This document shows, in pieces, positions 46,124 to 57,730 of a stretch of 64,000 bases of DNA. The notes below the pieces were generated by a model. The model made no database searches and had not been told where the DNA came from. It was given only the letters and a program-made list of their open reading frames with translations. Positions within the stretch are counted from its first letter, which is position 1, and every line of letters starts with the position of its first letter. The DNA lies in contig JAPEUQ010000001.1 of NCBI GenBank assembly GCA_027946365.1, positions 2,232,001 through 2,296,000 of the forward strand, given 5' to 3'. Both the position numbers and the translations under genes were made by a program. The DNA comes from Kalmusia sp. IMI 367209 (lineage: Eukaryota; Ascomycota; Dothideomycetes; Pleosporales; Didymosphaeriaceae).

Positions 46124-49100
46124 ATGTCGAGCATATTCGGAAGCAATCCGCCCGCATCCGGTGGTGGAGCAACTTCGAATCTCTTCGGCAATCTAGGGAG
46201 CAATCAGCCAACGTCCAGCGCCGCAACAGCACCTGGCAATACCCCCAAACCTCTGTTTGGCAGCAATACTACCTCGTCGTCTGGTGCCACATCCGGCTTG
46301 TCTTCCAACCTCGGTGCCTCCTCGAATGCTCCGGCTGCATCACAACCTGCAACTTCTGGTGGCCTAGGTGGTGGTTTGTTTGGCAATCTTGGGAATGCAG
46401 GTACGACTGCTCCGGCGACATCATCCACATCGGCTTTCTCCATCGGGGGTGCGGCGTCTCAGGTACAATCGACTGGTGGTTTAGGTGGCTTGTTCTCAAA
46501 GCCTGCTAGTCAGCAGGCGCAACAGTCTACGTCAGGCCTCTTCGGCAATACGCAACAAACAGGCGGCCTAGGACAATCGACCCTCTTCGGCGCATCTTCC
46601 ACACAGCCGCAGCAACAGCAGCCACAGCAGCAGCAGCAATCGGATGGACCTCTGTCGCAGTCGAACGTAGGCACCGCCCGATCTGCGCACTTCGATCACC
46701 TTCTCGAAAGAAGTCGTAAACGTAACGCTGGCGAAAATGGGTTTGGTAACTTCGACGAGCTGCCTACGTTGCAGCTTGGTCTAGGGGACATTGCTCGTAA
46801 GGTGCGCAATTTGGGTCAAGGCGGGCCCTCGGCGGATCAGGCACAAGACCGCGCGGCGTGAGTTATTTCCAAGACCAGGCTATGGACAGGACTGATTGCT
46901 TTTAGGCATTATTTGCTCTCTGCCTCGGGTGTGAAATTAGGTAGCACCCTCCGTGATCTCAATCAATTCTCGACCCAAGCCGGACTCAGCACCACTGGGC
47001 CTGCCAGCTCATTGATGGACACGGATGTCGACAGCTATATCTCAAACCTTCATTCACAATCTACATTGGCTCTGATACAAGAGGGGTTGGAGCAGTCCAA
47101 ACGCGATTTCGATGCTTTCTTGGAAGACAATGTTCAGATCGAGTGGGACAAGCAGCGACAGAAGATATACGAGCATTTCGGTCTCGGGAGGCAGAACGAA
47201 GAGATGGCAACTTCTCAAGCGGCCTTTGCCAGCACAACCACCCGAGGAGCGTTTGGGCGGTCTACCCGCAAAGGCCGCTCTATGGCTGCCAGATCCGTCA
47301 ATGGTGCGTCGTTTGCTGCTTCCACCGGCCCGCCCGTAATTGGTTCGGTAATGTCGCCATACCAGAAAAGTACAATCAACGGCGAATCCCCAGATAAGTC
47401 TATACTAGCTGGACAAAGTGGCTTTGGGGACCGTTACACCCGTCAGAAACAGGAAAGTTTCATGGGAGTCATCAAGAGGCTCAATACCACGAGACTGCAA
47501 GAAGAGCCCTTCCCTATTCTTAGCGAATTCGAAAAGGTTGAAGACAGCGCGCGGGGTGATAATTCGGACCACTTCATCCAAGCATACCAAGCGCTTGCTT
47601 CAATCACCGAGGAACAAACTAAATCTCAAAAGGAACGCTGCTTCTCCCGAGAATATCTAGATGACTCGCCAAATTCTGACCATAGCATTAAGAGCCGGAG
47701 ACGAATCCTCAATGGTTCTCGTGAATACCTAGAGAAAAAGTTCCTGGACCATGTACAGGATGTCCTCAAGAGGAACGCGGCAGATGCTCGACCAGGTGGT
47801 GCCCCTACCATGGTCAATAAGATCCGTGGTTTCGTTAGGGCTAAGATAGCTCAGAAAGAGTTAGGCGCTGATATCGAGCATCTACAGAAGATTGGTGGTG
47901 ATAATGACGATTACCCTTGGGTCATTCTATTCTATCTTTTCCGAGGTGGCTTAGTCAACGACGCTGCTGAATATGTCCGCGAACGGCGGAACTTTTTCCA
48001 GAACACAGACAGGAACTTCCAGCCTGCTGTAGAGCAATATGCAAAGAGCAAAGAACGCCGTCTCGAGCCTGATTTGCTACAAAAGATCACACATGTACAT
48101 TCCCAGCGCCAACGAATAGCGCCATCTAACGATCCCTACCGTATGGCCTGTTATAAGATCATTGGTCGGTGCGAATTGACCCGGCGGAATCTCGATTCGA
48201 TTAAAGAAAACATGGAAGATTGGGTGTGGCTGCAGTTCAATCTTGCGCGTGAGGGGAATCGTGCTGAAGAGAGCGCCACTGAGGCTTTTGGACTAGAGGA
48301 GATACGTGGGACGATAACCGATATCGGAAAACGACATTTCATGAATGATGACTCCGAAGCCGCCGGCGGATATGGTGTATACTTCTGGCTTGCCATCCTT
48401 GCTGGCATGTTCGAGTCAGCAGTCAGCTTCCTCTACCAGCACAACTACATCTCTGCAGTGCATTTCGCGATTGCCCTGGACTACTATGGTCTTTTGCGGG
48501 TGTCTGATTTCAATGATGCCGGCACAGAGATTCTGACCTACACGCCAAAACAGCAACCCCAATTCAACTTTGCTTGGGTAGTGGGGCGGTATACTGCCGA
48601 TTTCCGAGCTGCAAGGGCTGACGGCGCTGCTGAATATTTGATTTTAATATGTTTAAACGCAGATCTTCCCAACCAAACGGGCAAGCAACAAGCTGAATTA
48701 TGCCACGAGGCTCTTCGTGAGCTTGTCTTGGAGACACGAGAGTTTGCGACGCTTCTTGGGGATGTCAGGTCCAATGGACACGCCTCTGCAGGGCTTATCA
48801 AAGATCGCATAAAGCTGATCAAGCTCACCGATGAGGATGCTCTGGTCAACTCGATCACCAGCTTAGCAGCTAAAGTAGCCGACGACAATGGGCGCACCAA
48901 CGATGCTGTCCTGCTCAATCATCTTGCTGGTCAGTATGAAAACGTCGTGGTGATCCTGTGTCGCGCGCTTTCGGAGGCATTGTCTGTCGAACTTGGCCAG
49001 ACACCGTTGCGTCTTGAGCCGTTGAAGCCCCGACTACCCGCACTAGAGCAGCAGCAGGTGCATGACATGGACTCCAGCCTGAGCCTACTTGGCACAGATG

Positions 49101-49644
49101 ATCCTGTCGAGCTTACACGCAGGGTCGTCTCGCTATACGACGCGAACCAGCTCTGGCACAGGAGTATCTCGCAATCTAGCCGCCAAACCCTAGAGATCTT
49201 ATATCATCTCAACAACGCCAAGAAGGTCATCGAAGCGCAGTCCTATATGGAGGCCTTGGACGCAAGTCACACCCCTATCTCCATACCGACCACCAGAACT
49301 AACATGAACAACAGATTATCCAAAACCAGCGCATCCTTCCTCTCACCTCCGAAGGCAATCTCTCCGATATCCGCACCCACGCCAATAATTTCTCGGCCTT
49401 CGCTCCCGAGATCGCGCGCAACATCGGAAACGTGCTACTCTGGGCCATTGCTTGCTGCTCGAAACATCGCGAGGTGCTGCTCAAGAGTACATATGACGAT
49501 CCGACAAGAAGGTCGCTGGCGGATCAGTTGTTGCAAAAGGCAAAGGATTTGATGGTTTTTGCGGGTTTGATTAGGTACAAGTTGCCACCGAGGGTGTTTG
49601 AGACCCTGGCGAGGGAGGGGGCGGGTAATGTAGATGTTTTCTAG
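46124..49644 (+). CDS. NIC96: Nucleoporin Nic96 with N-terminal FG repeats
   Basis: Inner-ring scaffold nucleoporin. Exons 46124-46857, 46906-49261, 49315-49644; 1139 residues. Intron 1 (46858-46905, GTGAGT..TTAG) joins RAA to HYLLSASGVKLGST. Intron 2 (49262-49314) has a GC donor (GCAAGT, acceptor ACAG) and is needed to pass from YMEALD to IIQNQRILPL; reading through changes frame and ends early. The first ~180 residues carry FG/GLFG-type repeats (SNLFGNLG, KPLFGSN, GLFGNTQQ, TLFGAS) and a Gln tract. The rest is the Nic96 alpha-solenoid (YPWVILFYLFRGGLVNDA, VYFWLAILAGMFESAVSFLY, and the end LMVFAGLIRYKLPPRVFETL). Length and order match filamentous-fungal Nic96. Confidence 0.92.
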
Positions 49645-50058
49645 GTAGTAGGGAATAAAGCGGAAGGGATGAAGCATATTCAGAACTGATATTGTACAAC
49701 AGTTCGTTGCCTATTAGGTTGGGCATGCTTCGCAGTAGATCATCGCCAGGTTTGATTCGGGAAAGTATCGAAGGATGCGTTTGACGTGGATGGAAGCAAC
49801 TTTTGGTTTAAAAGCAGTAGACGATGTAATACACCGGCATGTCACATTGAGAGCCAGTGTCATGTATTTGTTTCACATGATGATTCTGCTCTGCTTTTAG
49901 TTGCCAACGACGTATAAAGCGGGTATTTTCTTTATGCTATACATCACGCTCGCATTTCATAATTGTGCATATGCCAAACGACTGGCCATACACCCATTCG
50001 CTTAGTAGAAGATGCCTTCTACAGCAGATTGCGTACTTGGTCCGTCCCAGCAACGCAA
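49645..50058. other. Convergent intergenic region
   Basis: 3' flanks of NIC96 and the dehydrogenase gene. Nothing recognised. Confidence 0.4.
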
Positions 50059-51074
50059 TCAAGGTGTCTCTTGATACTTGCCCAGAGCCTCGTCATTCCA
50101 GCTCAAAAACTTTCCACTCAAATCCTTATCCGCATCTACTGCTAACTTCGCAATAACATATCCTGGTTGTTCCGGCTTCAACAACCCGCCGTCTTGCTTC
50201 AGTCCCGCAAACTTTGCTGCGTCCTTCTCGCTCATGGCCGTGTTATGTAGCTCCCTGATCTCGCGTTGCATCTCAGTATCGACGACGCCAGGGCGCACGG
50301 AAATAGTTGTGACATCTAGTTCTTCAACGGAAAGGGTGAGAGCAAGGTGGTTGAGTACAGCTTTGCCCGCACCATATGCTCCCCAGCCCTGGTACGCGCT
50401 CACAGCTGCACCACTCGAAGTGAGTATAATGCGGCCGTGTGTCTTGCGAAGTGAGGGGAGGGCAGACTGAATCTGTTGAGCGCACTTTCTGTTAGCTCAC
50501 GCACGTGACCATAGGAGGGAAAGAAAGGATGCTGACCAGGGCAATGGCGCTGAACACATTAGTATCGAAAGCCTTGCTCCACTCTTGAGCACTCGAATCA
50601 GCGACCTTCTTGACGGGATCCAACGCTCCGTGGTTGACGATGAGCCCGTCAAGGCGACCCCAGCGGCTGTTCGCTGCTTCGACGGCTTTTCCGGCGATGC
50701 TGAAGTCTGAGAGGTCGCCAGCTAGTACTTCTACTTTCTCGGCTCCGTATTGGTCGCGGAGTTGGTCGAGAGCGGACCGAGTGCGGGATACCAGGACGAG
50801 TTTGTGGTTGCGGGAAAGGAGGTAGTGGGCTGCTGCTTGGCCGATACCTTTGCATTTCGTTAGTACTAACATAGAAAGGGAGTAACATATCTCGCTAGAC
50901 TCAGTACATTTGAGGGTCATGACGTTGATTCACATGCGCGAACCTGGAGTGCGGGAAACCCTATAAAAAGACCAATGTGGGGACGGAAAAGTAAAATCCA
51001 TGAAGAATTAGCTAAAACTTCTTACCTCTCGAAGCACCAGTCAGTATGATGACCATATCCTTAGAGTCTGCCAT
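50059..51074 (-). CDS. Short-chain dehydrogenase/reductase (IRC24/YIR035C-like)
   Basis: 257 residues from exons 51074-51026, 50847-50537 and 50472-50059. Intron 1 (50848-51025, 178 nt, GTAAGA, CTAAC branch) must end at AAAG, an AAG acceptor, to give TGASR|GIGQAAAHYLL, the Rossmann TGxxxGIG motif. Intron 2 (50473-50536, GTCAGC..ACAG) joins FSAIAL to IQSALPSLRK. Other SDR features: DLSD, LIVNHGALDPV (the NAG-type motif altered to NHG), ILTSSGAAVSAYQGWGAYGAGK with the catalytic Ser-Tyr-Lys, and SVRPGVVDTEM. The pattern matches yeast YIR035C/IRC24-like reductases; substrate unknown. Confidence 0.88.
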
Positions 51075-51596
51075 GGCGAGATGGGGAGTGAACTGTAGTG
51101 GGGATGAATTGATATCCCACTCGACACCATTGCGCGCTAACCTAAATAGCTCTACTAGTTATTGATCTCAATGCAAACAAATATCCGATGCTTTTTGAAA
51201 GGTTTGAGCGAAACGCGAAGTAGATTCTAGATCGTCGCAATCTTATACTTTTTGATCGCCATGACGGGCAACTCATAGAAATATTTCCTATATGATCGAA
51301 TTATCCATCCCCAATGACGCTAGAATAGTTGGTAGTCTATACTCTCCATCGAAGGAGCTTGCTGCACGTTTCAAGTGACACATTTCGTGATTCATAGGGT
51401 AGACACGTATTGTAATGAATGACCGTATAATATGTTGAGCGTGTGAATATCATGCCAATCGCGTCATGAGTTACCAATATCGTAGAAGGTATGGTGTTGC
51501 ATAGAATGTAAATGGACAAGCCGCAATTTGCCCTTCGGCGGAGGTCTAAGCGCCTGACTCCGTGACTCCAGAAATGCCTCATAACAGTGAGATTAC
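51075..51596. other. Intergenic
   Basis: Dehydrogenase upstream region and DID2 3' flank. AT-rich; nothing recognised. Confidence 0.4.
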
Positions 51597-52352
51597 TTAG
51601 TTTCGTAGCGCTCTAAGGCGCTCGTTCAAGCCCTGCTCTTCTTGCTCCGTGGGACCGATCTTTGTCTTCGCTGGTGTAGCTTCCTCCAGATCCGCCGACA
51701 GCTCTACGCCAACCTTATCTGCTGTCTGCGCCATCAAGCGATCAACGTCGTCCTGGGGTGTTCCAACTGCAGTCGCAGAAGATGTTGCCTCGCGAGTGAA
51801 CTCATCTACGACATCGAGGTCGTTGAAGTTCTTCTCGAATCCGTCCATGACAGCGGTTATCTGTTACCAAGCCGTAAGCATAAGTTCCCGTTCGACACTC
51901 CAAGTAATCAGGGCTTACATACCCTCTCTAGGTTCATAGACTTCATGGCTACGTCCATGCTCCTCACCACCTTCTGCATATTGCCTGTGACCTGGCGCAT
52001 TGTGACTGCTGTTTGCACCCGACCTGCGACTGCATCCACGCGGGAAGATAATTGTAGGAGGTTCAGTTTCTCGTTCTGTTTGCGGACGGCGTTCTGGGCG
52101 TAGATGCGTGCGATGTCATGGTGGCCTTGCTTCATGGCCTGGCGAGCGTTTTAGCAGCATGTACGGCGGCGGGCATGATCTTGGCCCACCTTCTCAACTT
52201 TTGCTTTCTCAGCCTGTTCATCTTTCCCAGCTTTGAGCGCCTGTCGGTTCAGCGACTTCGCCGTGAACTATGATGTGTAAGTAGGCCACATCGGAAGGGG
52301 GAGACGGGGATCGCACTTTGAGGTTGAAGAGAGCAGCCTCAAGTCCGGACAT
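51597..52352 (-). CDS. DID2: ESCRT-III-associated protein Did2/Vps46 (CHMP1)
   Basis: 197 residues from four exons: 52352-52317, 52267-52190, 52138-51923, 51860-51597. Introns are 49, 51 and 62 nt with GTGCGA, GTGGGC and GTATGT donors and ATAG, CCAG and ACAG acceptors. The protein runs [73 protein letters not shown]. This is the Snf7-fold helical core. It ends in NERLRALRN, a MIM1 motif that binds the Vps4 MIT domain. Did2 recruits Vps4 to disassemble ESCRT-III at endosomes. All junctions are phase 0 and fit the family exactly. Confidence 0.92.
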
Positions 52353-52873
52353 GATGGATGCGGGTGGAGTGCTACTGGGCCGTTAGGGTTGTATCGAATA
52401 CGCGGTCGAGAACGCGGAGGTTGCGGACAGGCAGATGGATCATGCGGCTGATCCCCGGGCGCTGAGTGAAATGGTGGGGGGTTGGCGCGAGCCAACGTCA
52501 TTGGGCAGGGGTCTTGGCGCGCGTGGAGCGCACTGCATTCACGCGGGGGCACTTTGACTCGATTCGCAGGCGATACGTTCGCAGTAGCTTTGTGATAGCG
52601 ATAACGCATAATGCAGGCGGGTAGATTTCTGCATGTGTTGCTCACCGATCACGTCGATGACCTCATAGATGGGAGAGTTCACGCACCATACGTTTACCAG
52701 GTGCCGGAGCGTTTTGCCGTATCTAGACCCTTTTGATAGGCTGGGAATGTATTTCATTAAATATAAACTCATAGGTATCATGCCTTGCTTGTGCGAACGC
52801 CATGCCGTTGCCACCATAGTGGTGTGGCCCCAATTCCAGATGCAGTATTCCGATAACCCTTTGTAAAACAGTC
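52353..52873. other. Intergenic, DID2 upstream region
   Basis: Between tandem minus-strand genes. No supported gene. Confidence 0.4.
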
Positions 52874-53469
52874 TCAAGCCGTTGGCTCTGAGTTGAACTT
52901 GTTCGTTGCATTCCGGAACAATTCCTCCTGTGCACGGATGAGCTCTTCTTCTGTCATGCCGCTCTGCTCGATCTTCGTTTGCTTCTTTTCGCGGTTCTGC
53001 CGGGCATCAGCAAGATGAGACATGTTATGTGTGCAGGAACACATGTGTATAAGATCCTTGCCTACCTGCTGCTGTTTTTTGTAGTCCGCTGCAACCTCAA
53101 GAATGGCGGGAACGTAGTCGTGGAAGTCCAGCTCCTCCAGCGCCTGCTTGACATGTTCGCAGGCAATTGTCTTCTTCGCATCCTTTTCAGCGATCTCGTT
53201 GGCCTCGGAGGAGATGAGCGTGATGAACTCGACGCAGCATTCGATCAAGAGGTCGCGCGAGTCTTTGGCAAAGGTCATGCCTGGCTCGGACTGCAGGATC
53301 TCGGTGACGATCTTCTGGACCGTGGCTGCGTGCAATCAGCTAGGGCCCACGGCTTTTTCCTCCTTCTTCTTCTTCTTCTTTTTTTTTCTTTTCTACACAT
53401 TTGCGGGGGGGAACACGGACCTTTTGGCAGCGACAAGTCATCGTTGCCTCCAAACTCGCGATCCGACAT
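52874..53469 (-). CDS. NCB2: Negative cofactor 2 beta (Dr1), histone-fold transcription regulator
   Basis: 143 residues from exons 53469-53421, 53325-53066 and 52996-52874. Intron 1 (53326-53420; GTCCGT donor, CTGAT branch, GCAG) contains a long purine tract and joins SLPK to ATVQKIVTEIL. Intron 2 (52997-53065; GTAGGC..GCAG) is 69 nt with no stop, so the frame is continuous through it; removing it joins DYKKQQQ to NREKKQTKIEQSGM. The histone fold spans TVQKIVTEILQSEP to FHDYVPAILEVAADYK. With NC2-alpha, Dr1 binds TBP and represses or modulates initiation. Retention of intron 2 would insert 23 residues after the fold. Confidence 0.9.
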
Positions 53470-55103
53470 GGTGGTGGTGGGGGGGTTGACTGCGTGGTGC
53501 TGCCTGTGAGGTTCGAGTCTGGCAGTATGCAGGGTACGTGTAAGGCTGCGAAATGTTAATCCGGTAGTCGGCCCCGCCGTTAAGCGCGCGCAAGGAAGAT
53601 GGCCGCGCCCAGAGGGGCAAGTATGGCCTGTCACGCCTGTGCAATGCTTCACAAAACGTCGTCGACGGGCCTGTCACCAGACGTTGCATGTGAGATGGGG
53701 TTGGCCGGCTACGAGATGCTCTATCGGCACCGTCTCGCGCACTTCCTCTTCCAGACGGCGCAGGGCTGCCGGGTGCTGATCATCTGCAGCGACTCCCGCG
53801 CTTTTGGCGGACTGCACAGGCACAAGCGACGTACTGGGCTTAGGGGGTTTCCGGTGGAGGCATCTCCCTAGCTATGCAGCAATTTGTGGATAACCTGCCC
53901 GAGCAATGGCATGCAGCAACAGAGCCGGCGCTGAGCGGCGAGTTTGCCCCTTTGCCGTCTCTCCCTCCCCCCTTCCCCTGCGCGCGGGCGGTGGAGGGTG
54001 GAGCGCTGGGATTGCCCTCATCTCATGTCATCACATCACGGCAGCAGCCAGAGGAGAGGCGGGCGAAACGCTAGGCCAGGCACTGCAGCGCTGCAGCACG
54101 CCGAGCTGAGAGGGCTCTGGTCCTGCGACGGGTGCAACACCAAGCGGCTCCGTAGACGTCAGCGGGCAGGCAGGCTTGGCGCAGGGCAAGGGAAACAGGA
54201 ATCCGGGAGCGTAGCTGGGGCCCGGGCTATCGTGGTGCAGATGACGATAGAGGCGGTGAAAATCCGGAGGGGAAGGCAGCGTGTTTCATCGGATGAGGCG
54301 GCGGGCGTGCACCGCAACAGGCATACGCACTGCAGTCAAAAGAGAGGCTGCTGCTGGCTGAGAAGAGGCGCATCATCTCAGCACGACTTCCCGATTCCGC
54401 CACAACAGACGACGAGGACCGGCCGAATCCCTCAGTCACTCGTCGACGGCAAACCGCCCCCAGTGCCCCCTTCCCCTCGAGCTTCTTATTAGTACACAGC
54501 ACAGTACAGTACATGCCCTCACCGCTGGACCCCTTGATCGACTGGGCTCGGGCTTCCCACGCGCGGCGCCTGAACAGGGCCGATAGAAGCGCTTCAGAGT
54601 TTTCGTCTCTGTGCACCGGCCTGTTTTTGGTTAAAAGCCGCCCAGACAGCCAGACAGGTCGGGTTGATTATTATGACGCGTGAACGCCGTGAGCCCGCGA
54701 CCCAGCAGAGCCAGTACAGCCAGTACAGCCAGTACAGCCAGCGCAGCCAGCGCAGCTCCTCGTCGCCGCCACCGCCGCCGCCGCAACAGCAGCAGCAGCA
54801 GCAGCCTCCGCCTACAACAGCGCCCAACTCACCCCAAGTACACGCTCCGCTCGCACCACCACCCGCACAATTCGCACCACCCCCAAAGCTCGCCCGCCCG
54901 CCGTGCAAGCCGCCACAGCTGCCGATGAGGGTTCCTCGCGCCCAGCTCTGGTGACGCGCGCAACCGGCATCCCGCCCTCGCCCGCAAAGGTACCCGGCCG
55001 CGACCCCGCCGTCGCTCGGTACTTTCCAAGTCTTCCTCTGCTGTCCCAGCCCTCTCGAGCTTCGCCATCCCGCGCCCTCCCCACGTACTGGCTCCCGACC
55101 ACC
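53470..55103. other. Divergent intergenic region and long SCH9 leader
   Basis: 1.6 kb upstream of both NCB2 and SCH9. The part near SCH9 has a tandem CCAGTACAG repeat (~54705-54750) and a CCG/CAG triplet tract (~54768-54815). An open frame at 54664-54954 runs through these repeats and is most likely leader sequence rather than a gene. Confidence 0.5.
54703..54815. repeat. CCAGTACAG tandem repeat and CCG/CAG triplet tract
   Basis: About five 9-mer copies (CCAGTACAG decaying to CCAGCGCAG) followed by CCG and CAG triplets, 290-400 bp upstream of the SCH9 ATG. Confidence 0.8.
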
Positions 55104-57730
55104 ATGACCACCACCGGCGGCGCCAGCTCAACAGCAGCCGACCTGCTACGGCAGGTCGCGATGCAGAGGTAAGCAGACACACCGTCATGTCTCAGCACGC
55201 AGCACCTGTGCCCGAGTGCAAATGGCGACGAGGTGCCGCTTCGCTTAGGCTCTGCGTCGAGCCCAGGCATGCGCGGTGGCCGTCGTCGTCGACGTTACAC
55301 ACCGGCGTCCTGGAATAGTTCCGCAGCCGCACCTACTTTACCTCGCCGCCGCTCACGCTCGTCTCACACCACCGCACCTCTCCTCCTCCCCACCAATCCT
55401 CCCCCTCCCGCCATGCCGTCTTCGAGCGCGCTCCTAACGCCCTACAGGATGAGCAACGACGAGGACAATGACCAGATAGGCTCCAACAGCTCCACCCCAC
55501 CCGGCGCCTCGACGCCGCGCCCCGACCCCGACCGACAAGCGACTGCCGGGTATCCTGCACAGTTACTTTGGCCAGGTTCGTGATTCCTTGATACCCCGTC
55601 GGAAGTCTTCTGCGGTCAACCCCTCCCCCGCACCTGCACCTGCTTCTACTCCAGCAGAGCCGTCATCGAAAGAGAAGGAGTCCGATGCTAGCCGCTTGCG
55701 TTCCAACACACTGCCCAGCCCCACGCCCAGTGCATCTTCTACTTCTCGACATCCCTCAACCTCTCAGTTGAATGGAGAAACGGAGAAGCTAACAGAAGGC
55801 GCCTACGCGCCGCCCCATAACCAGGCCACGCCTCCTCAGACACCCCGCACACGCTCCCAGGAGGGCAAGCGTCCGACTTCGAGTCTGTCCCAATCCACCC
55901 TCGCGTCCACCGCAAAGGCCAAGGAAAGCCGGGAACGAGGGCCTGACATAGGGCCCCCCACAAGGGAAAGCTGTCGGTCGCCATCTCCGAGGGCCGCCAT
56001 CTGCGTCCCAGTGTCGACCCGTACGTCGTGTGTCAGTTCCAGTGGGCCGAGTACATCTCAGAGGGCCCGCGAAACGAAGCGAGCAAGAAGAACAAGCGAA
56101 ATGCGGGTCCGCTCAGCATCCAAAGGACTGACAGCGATACCGGCAAGCCAATGGCAATTCCCATGCGAAGCCGGCAGAGCAGCAACAATGGCACCAGCTC
56201 CGATCCGCGCGAGGATGGCACGTTCAAAGAGGTCACCAACCCTAAGTGGGAGCATGAGGCCATCTTGTAAGTATGCCTCGTGTTCATCTCAACTCTGACC
56301 GACTAATTCGATGCAGTGATGTTGTGGGCGACCATTCGGAGATTGATATTTCCGTGTACGACCGCAGCAATGGCGAAGCCTTCCTCGGCCACGTTCGCTT
56401 CTGCCCTAACCTAGTAGAGTACGAAAAACCTTACGATGGCTGGTTCACGCTTGAGCCCCGAGACGGCGAGGAGGACTATGTTTCCGGAGAGATCCATCTA
56501 CGAATCAACTTTCACAAGACGGACAAGAAGCACTACGGCCCTGAGGATTTTGAGATCCTGAAGCTCATCGGGAAGGGGACTTTTGGCCAGGTCTTCCAAG
56601 TGCGCAAGCGGGACACGCGACGGATATACGCCATGAAGGTGCTCTCCAAGAAGGTCATCGTGCAGAAGAAAGAGGTGGCTCATACGTTGGGCGAGCGAAA
56701 TATCTTGGTTCGAACAGCCATGGCTGACTCACCATTCATCGTTGGTCTGAAGTTTTCCTTCCAGACCCCTTCGGATCTCTATCTGGTCACAGACTACATG
56801 TCTGGTGGTGAGCTCTTCTGGCACCTTCAACGTGAAGGTCGCTTCCAAGAAGCTCGGGCTAAATTCTACATTGCCGAGCTGATACTCGCTCTGCAACACC
56901 TGCACGAACACAACATTGTTTATCGCGACTTGAAACCGGAGAATATTCTGCTAGATGCGAAGGGTCACATTGCGCTTTGTGACTTTGGGTTATCCAAGGC
57001 GAACCTGACCGAGAATGCGACCACAAACACATTCTGTGGTACCACTGAATATCTAGCTCCCGAGGTTCTTCTCGATGAACATGGTTATACGAAGATGGTA
57101 GACTTTTGGTCTCTAGGCGTGCTCGTCTTCGAGATGTGCTGCGGTTGGAGTCCCTTCTACGCGGAGGACACCCAACAAATGTACAAGAATATCGCTTTTG
57201 GAAAAGTAAGATTCCCTCGGGATGCTCTCAGCACAGAGGGGCGGAACTTCGTCAAAGGTCTCCTAAACCGGAACCCGAAGCATCGACTTGGTGCGACGCG
57301 AGACGCCGAAGAATTAAAGGCGCACCCCTTCTTTGCAGACATCGACTGGGATGCTTTGGCGAAAAAGAATGTTGTGCCACCATTCAAGCCAAAGTTGAAA
57401 TCGGAGTTGGATGTGTCGAATTTTGATCCCGAATTCACAAACGCTCTGAACGGGAATGGCTCTCTGAATGCACGAGCGGCCGCTCTGGCTTCAGGTGTCA
57501 ATCCTGCATCAACTCCGCTGTCACCAACGATGCAAGCAAATTTCGCCGGCTTCACATTTGTCGACGAAAGCACCATGGACCAGCACTTTAAGCATCGAGA
57601 ACACGAACCAGAGCGAATGGACGAGGACGATAAGGATGATCCGGAATGGGACAAACCCGCAGGACGGGGAGACCGAATGAGTGGCGTTATTCCTAACGAC
57701 ATATTCAACCATGGGAACTTCGATGTCTAA
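55104..57730 (+). CDS. SCH9: AGC protein kinase Sch9 with C2 domain; two apparent frame breaks
   Basis: TORC1-regulated S6-kinase-like kinase. Exons 55104-55168, 55448-56266, 56317-57730. Intron 1 (55169-55447) has GTAAGC, CTAAC and ACAG; intron 2 (56267-56316) joins HEAI to FDVVGDHSE. Exon 2 needs two frame changes: STPPGASTPRPDP (frame of 55449) must pass to DKRLPGILHSYFGQVRDS near 55525 (one base extra, in a CCCC run). Then GPDIGPP must pass to KGKLSVAISEGRHLRPSVDP at the C6 run 55954-55959 (one base short). No intron explains either. The C2 domain spans about 55960-56500. The kinase has GKGTFGQV, catalytic IVYRDLKPEN, DFGLSKA, T-loop TFCGTTEYLAPE, and hydrophobic motif FAGFTFVDES. Either two sequencing errors or a damaged allele. 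Confidence 0.87.

Noticed and set aside
54664..54954. 96-codon frame with Gln and Pro runs upstream of SCH9
   Set aside because: Coding appearance comes from CCAGTACAG and CAG/CCG repeats; placed in the SCH9 leader.
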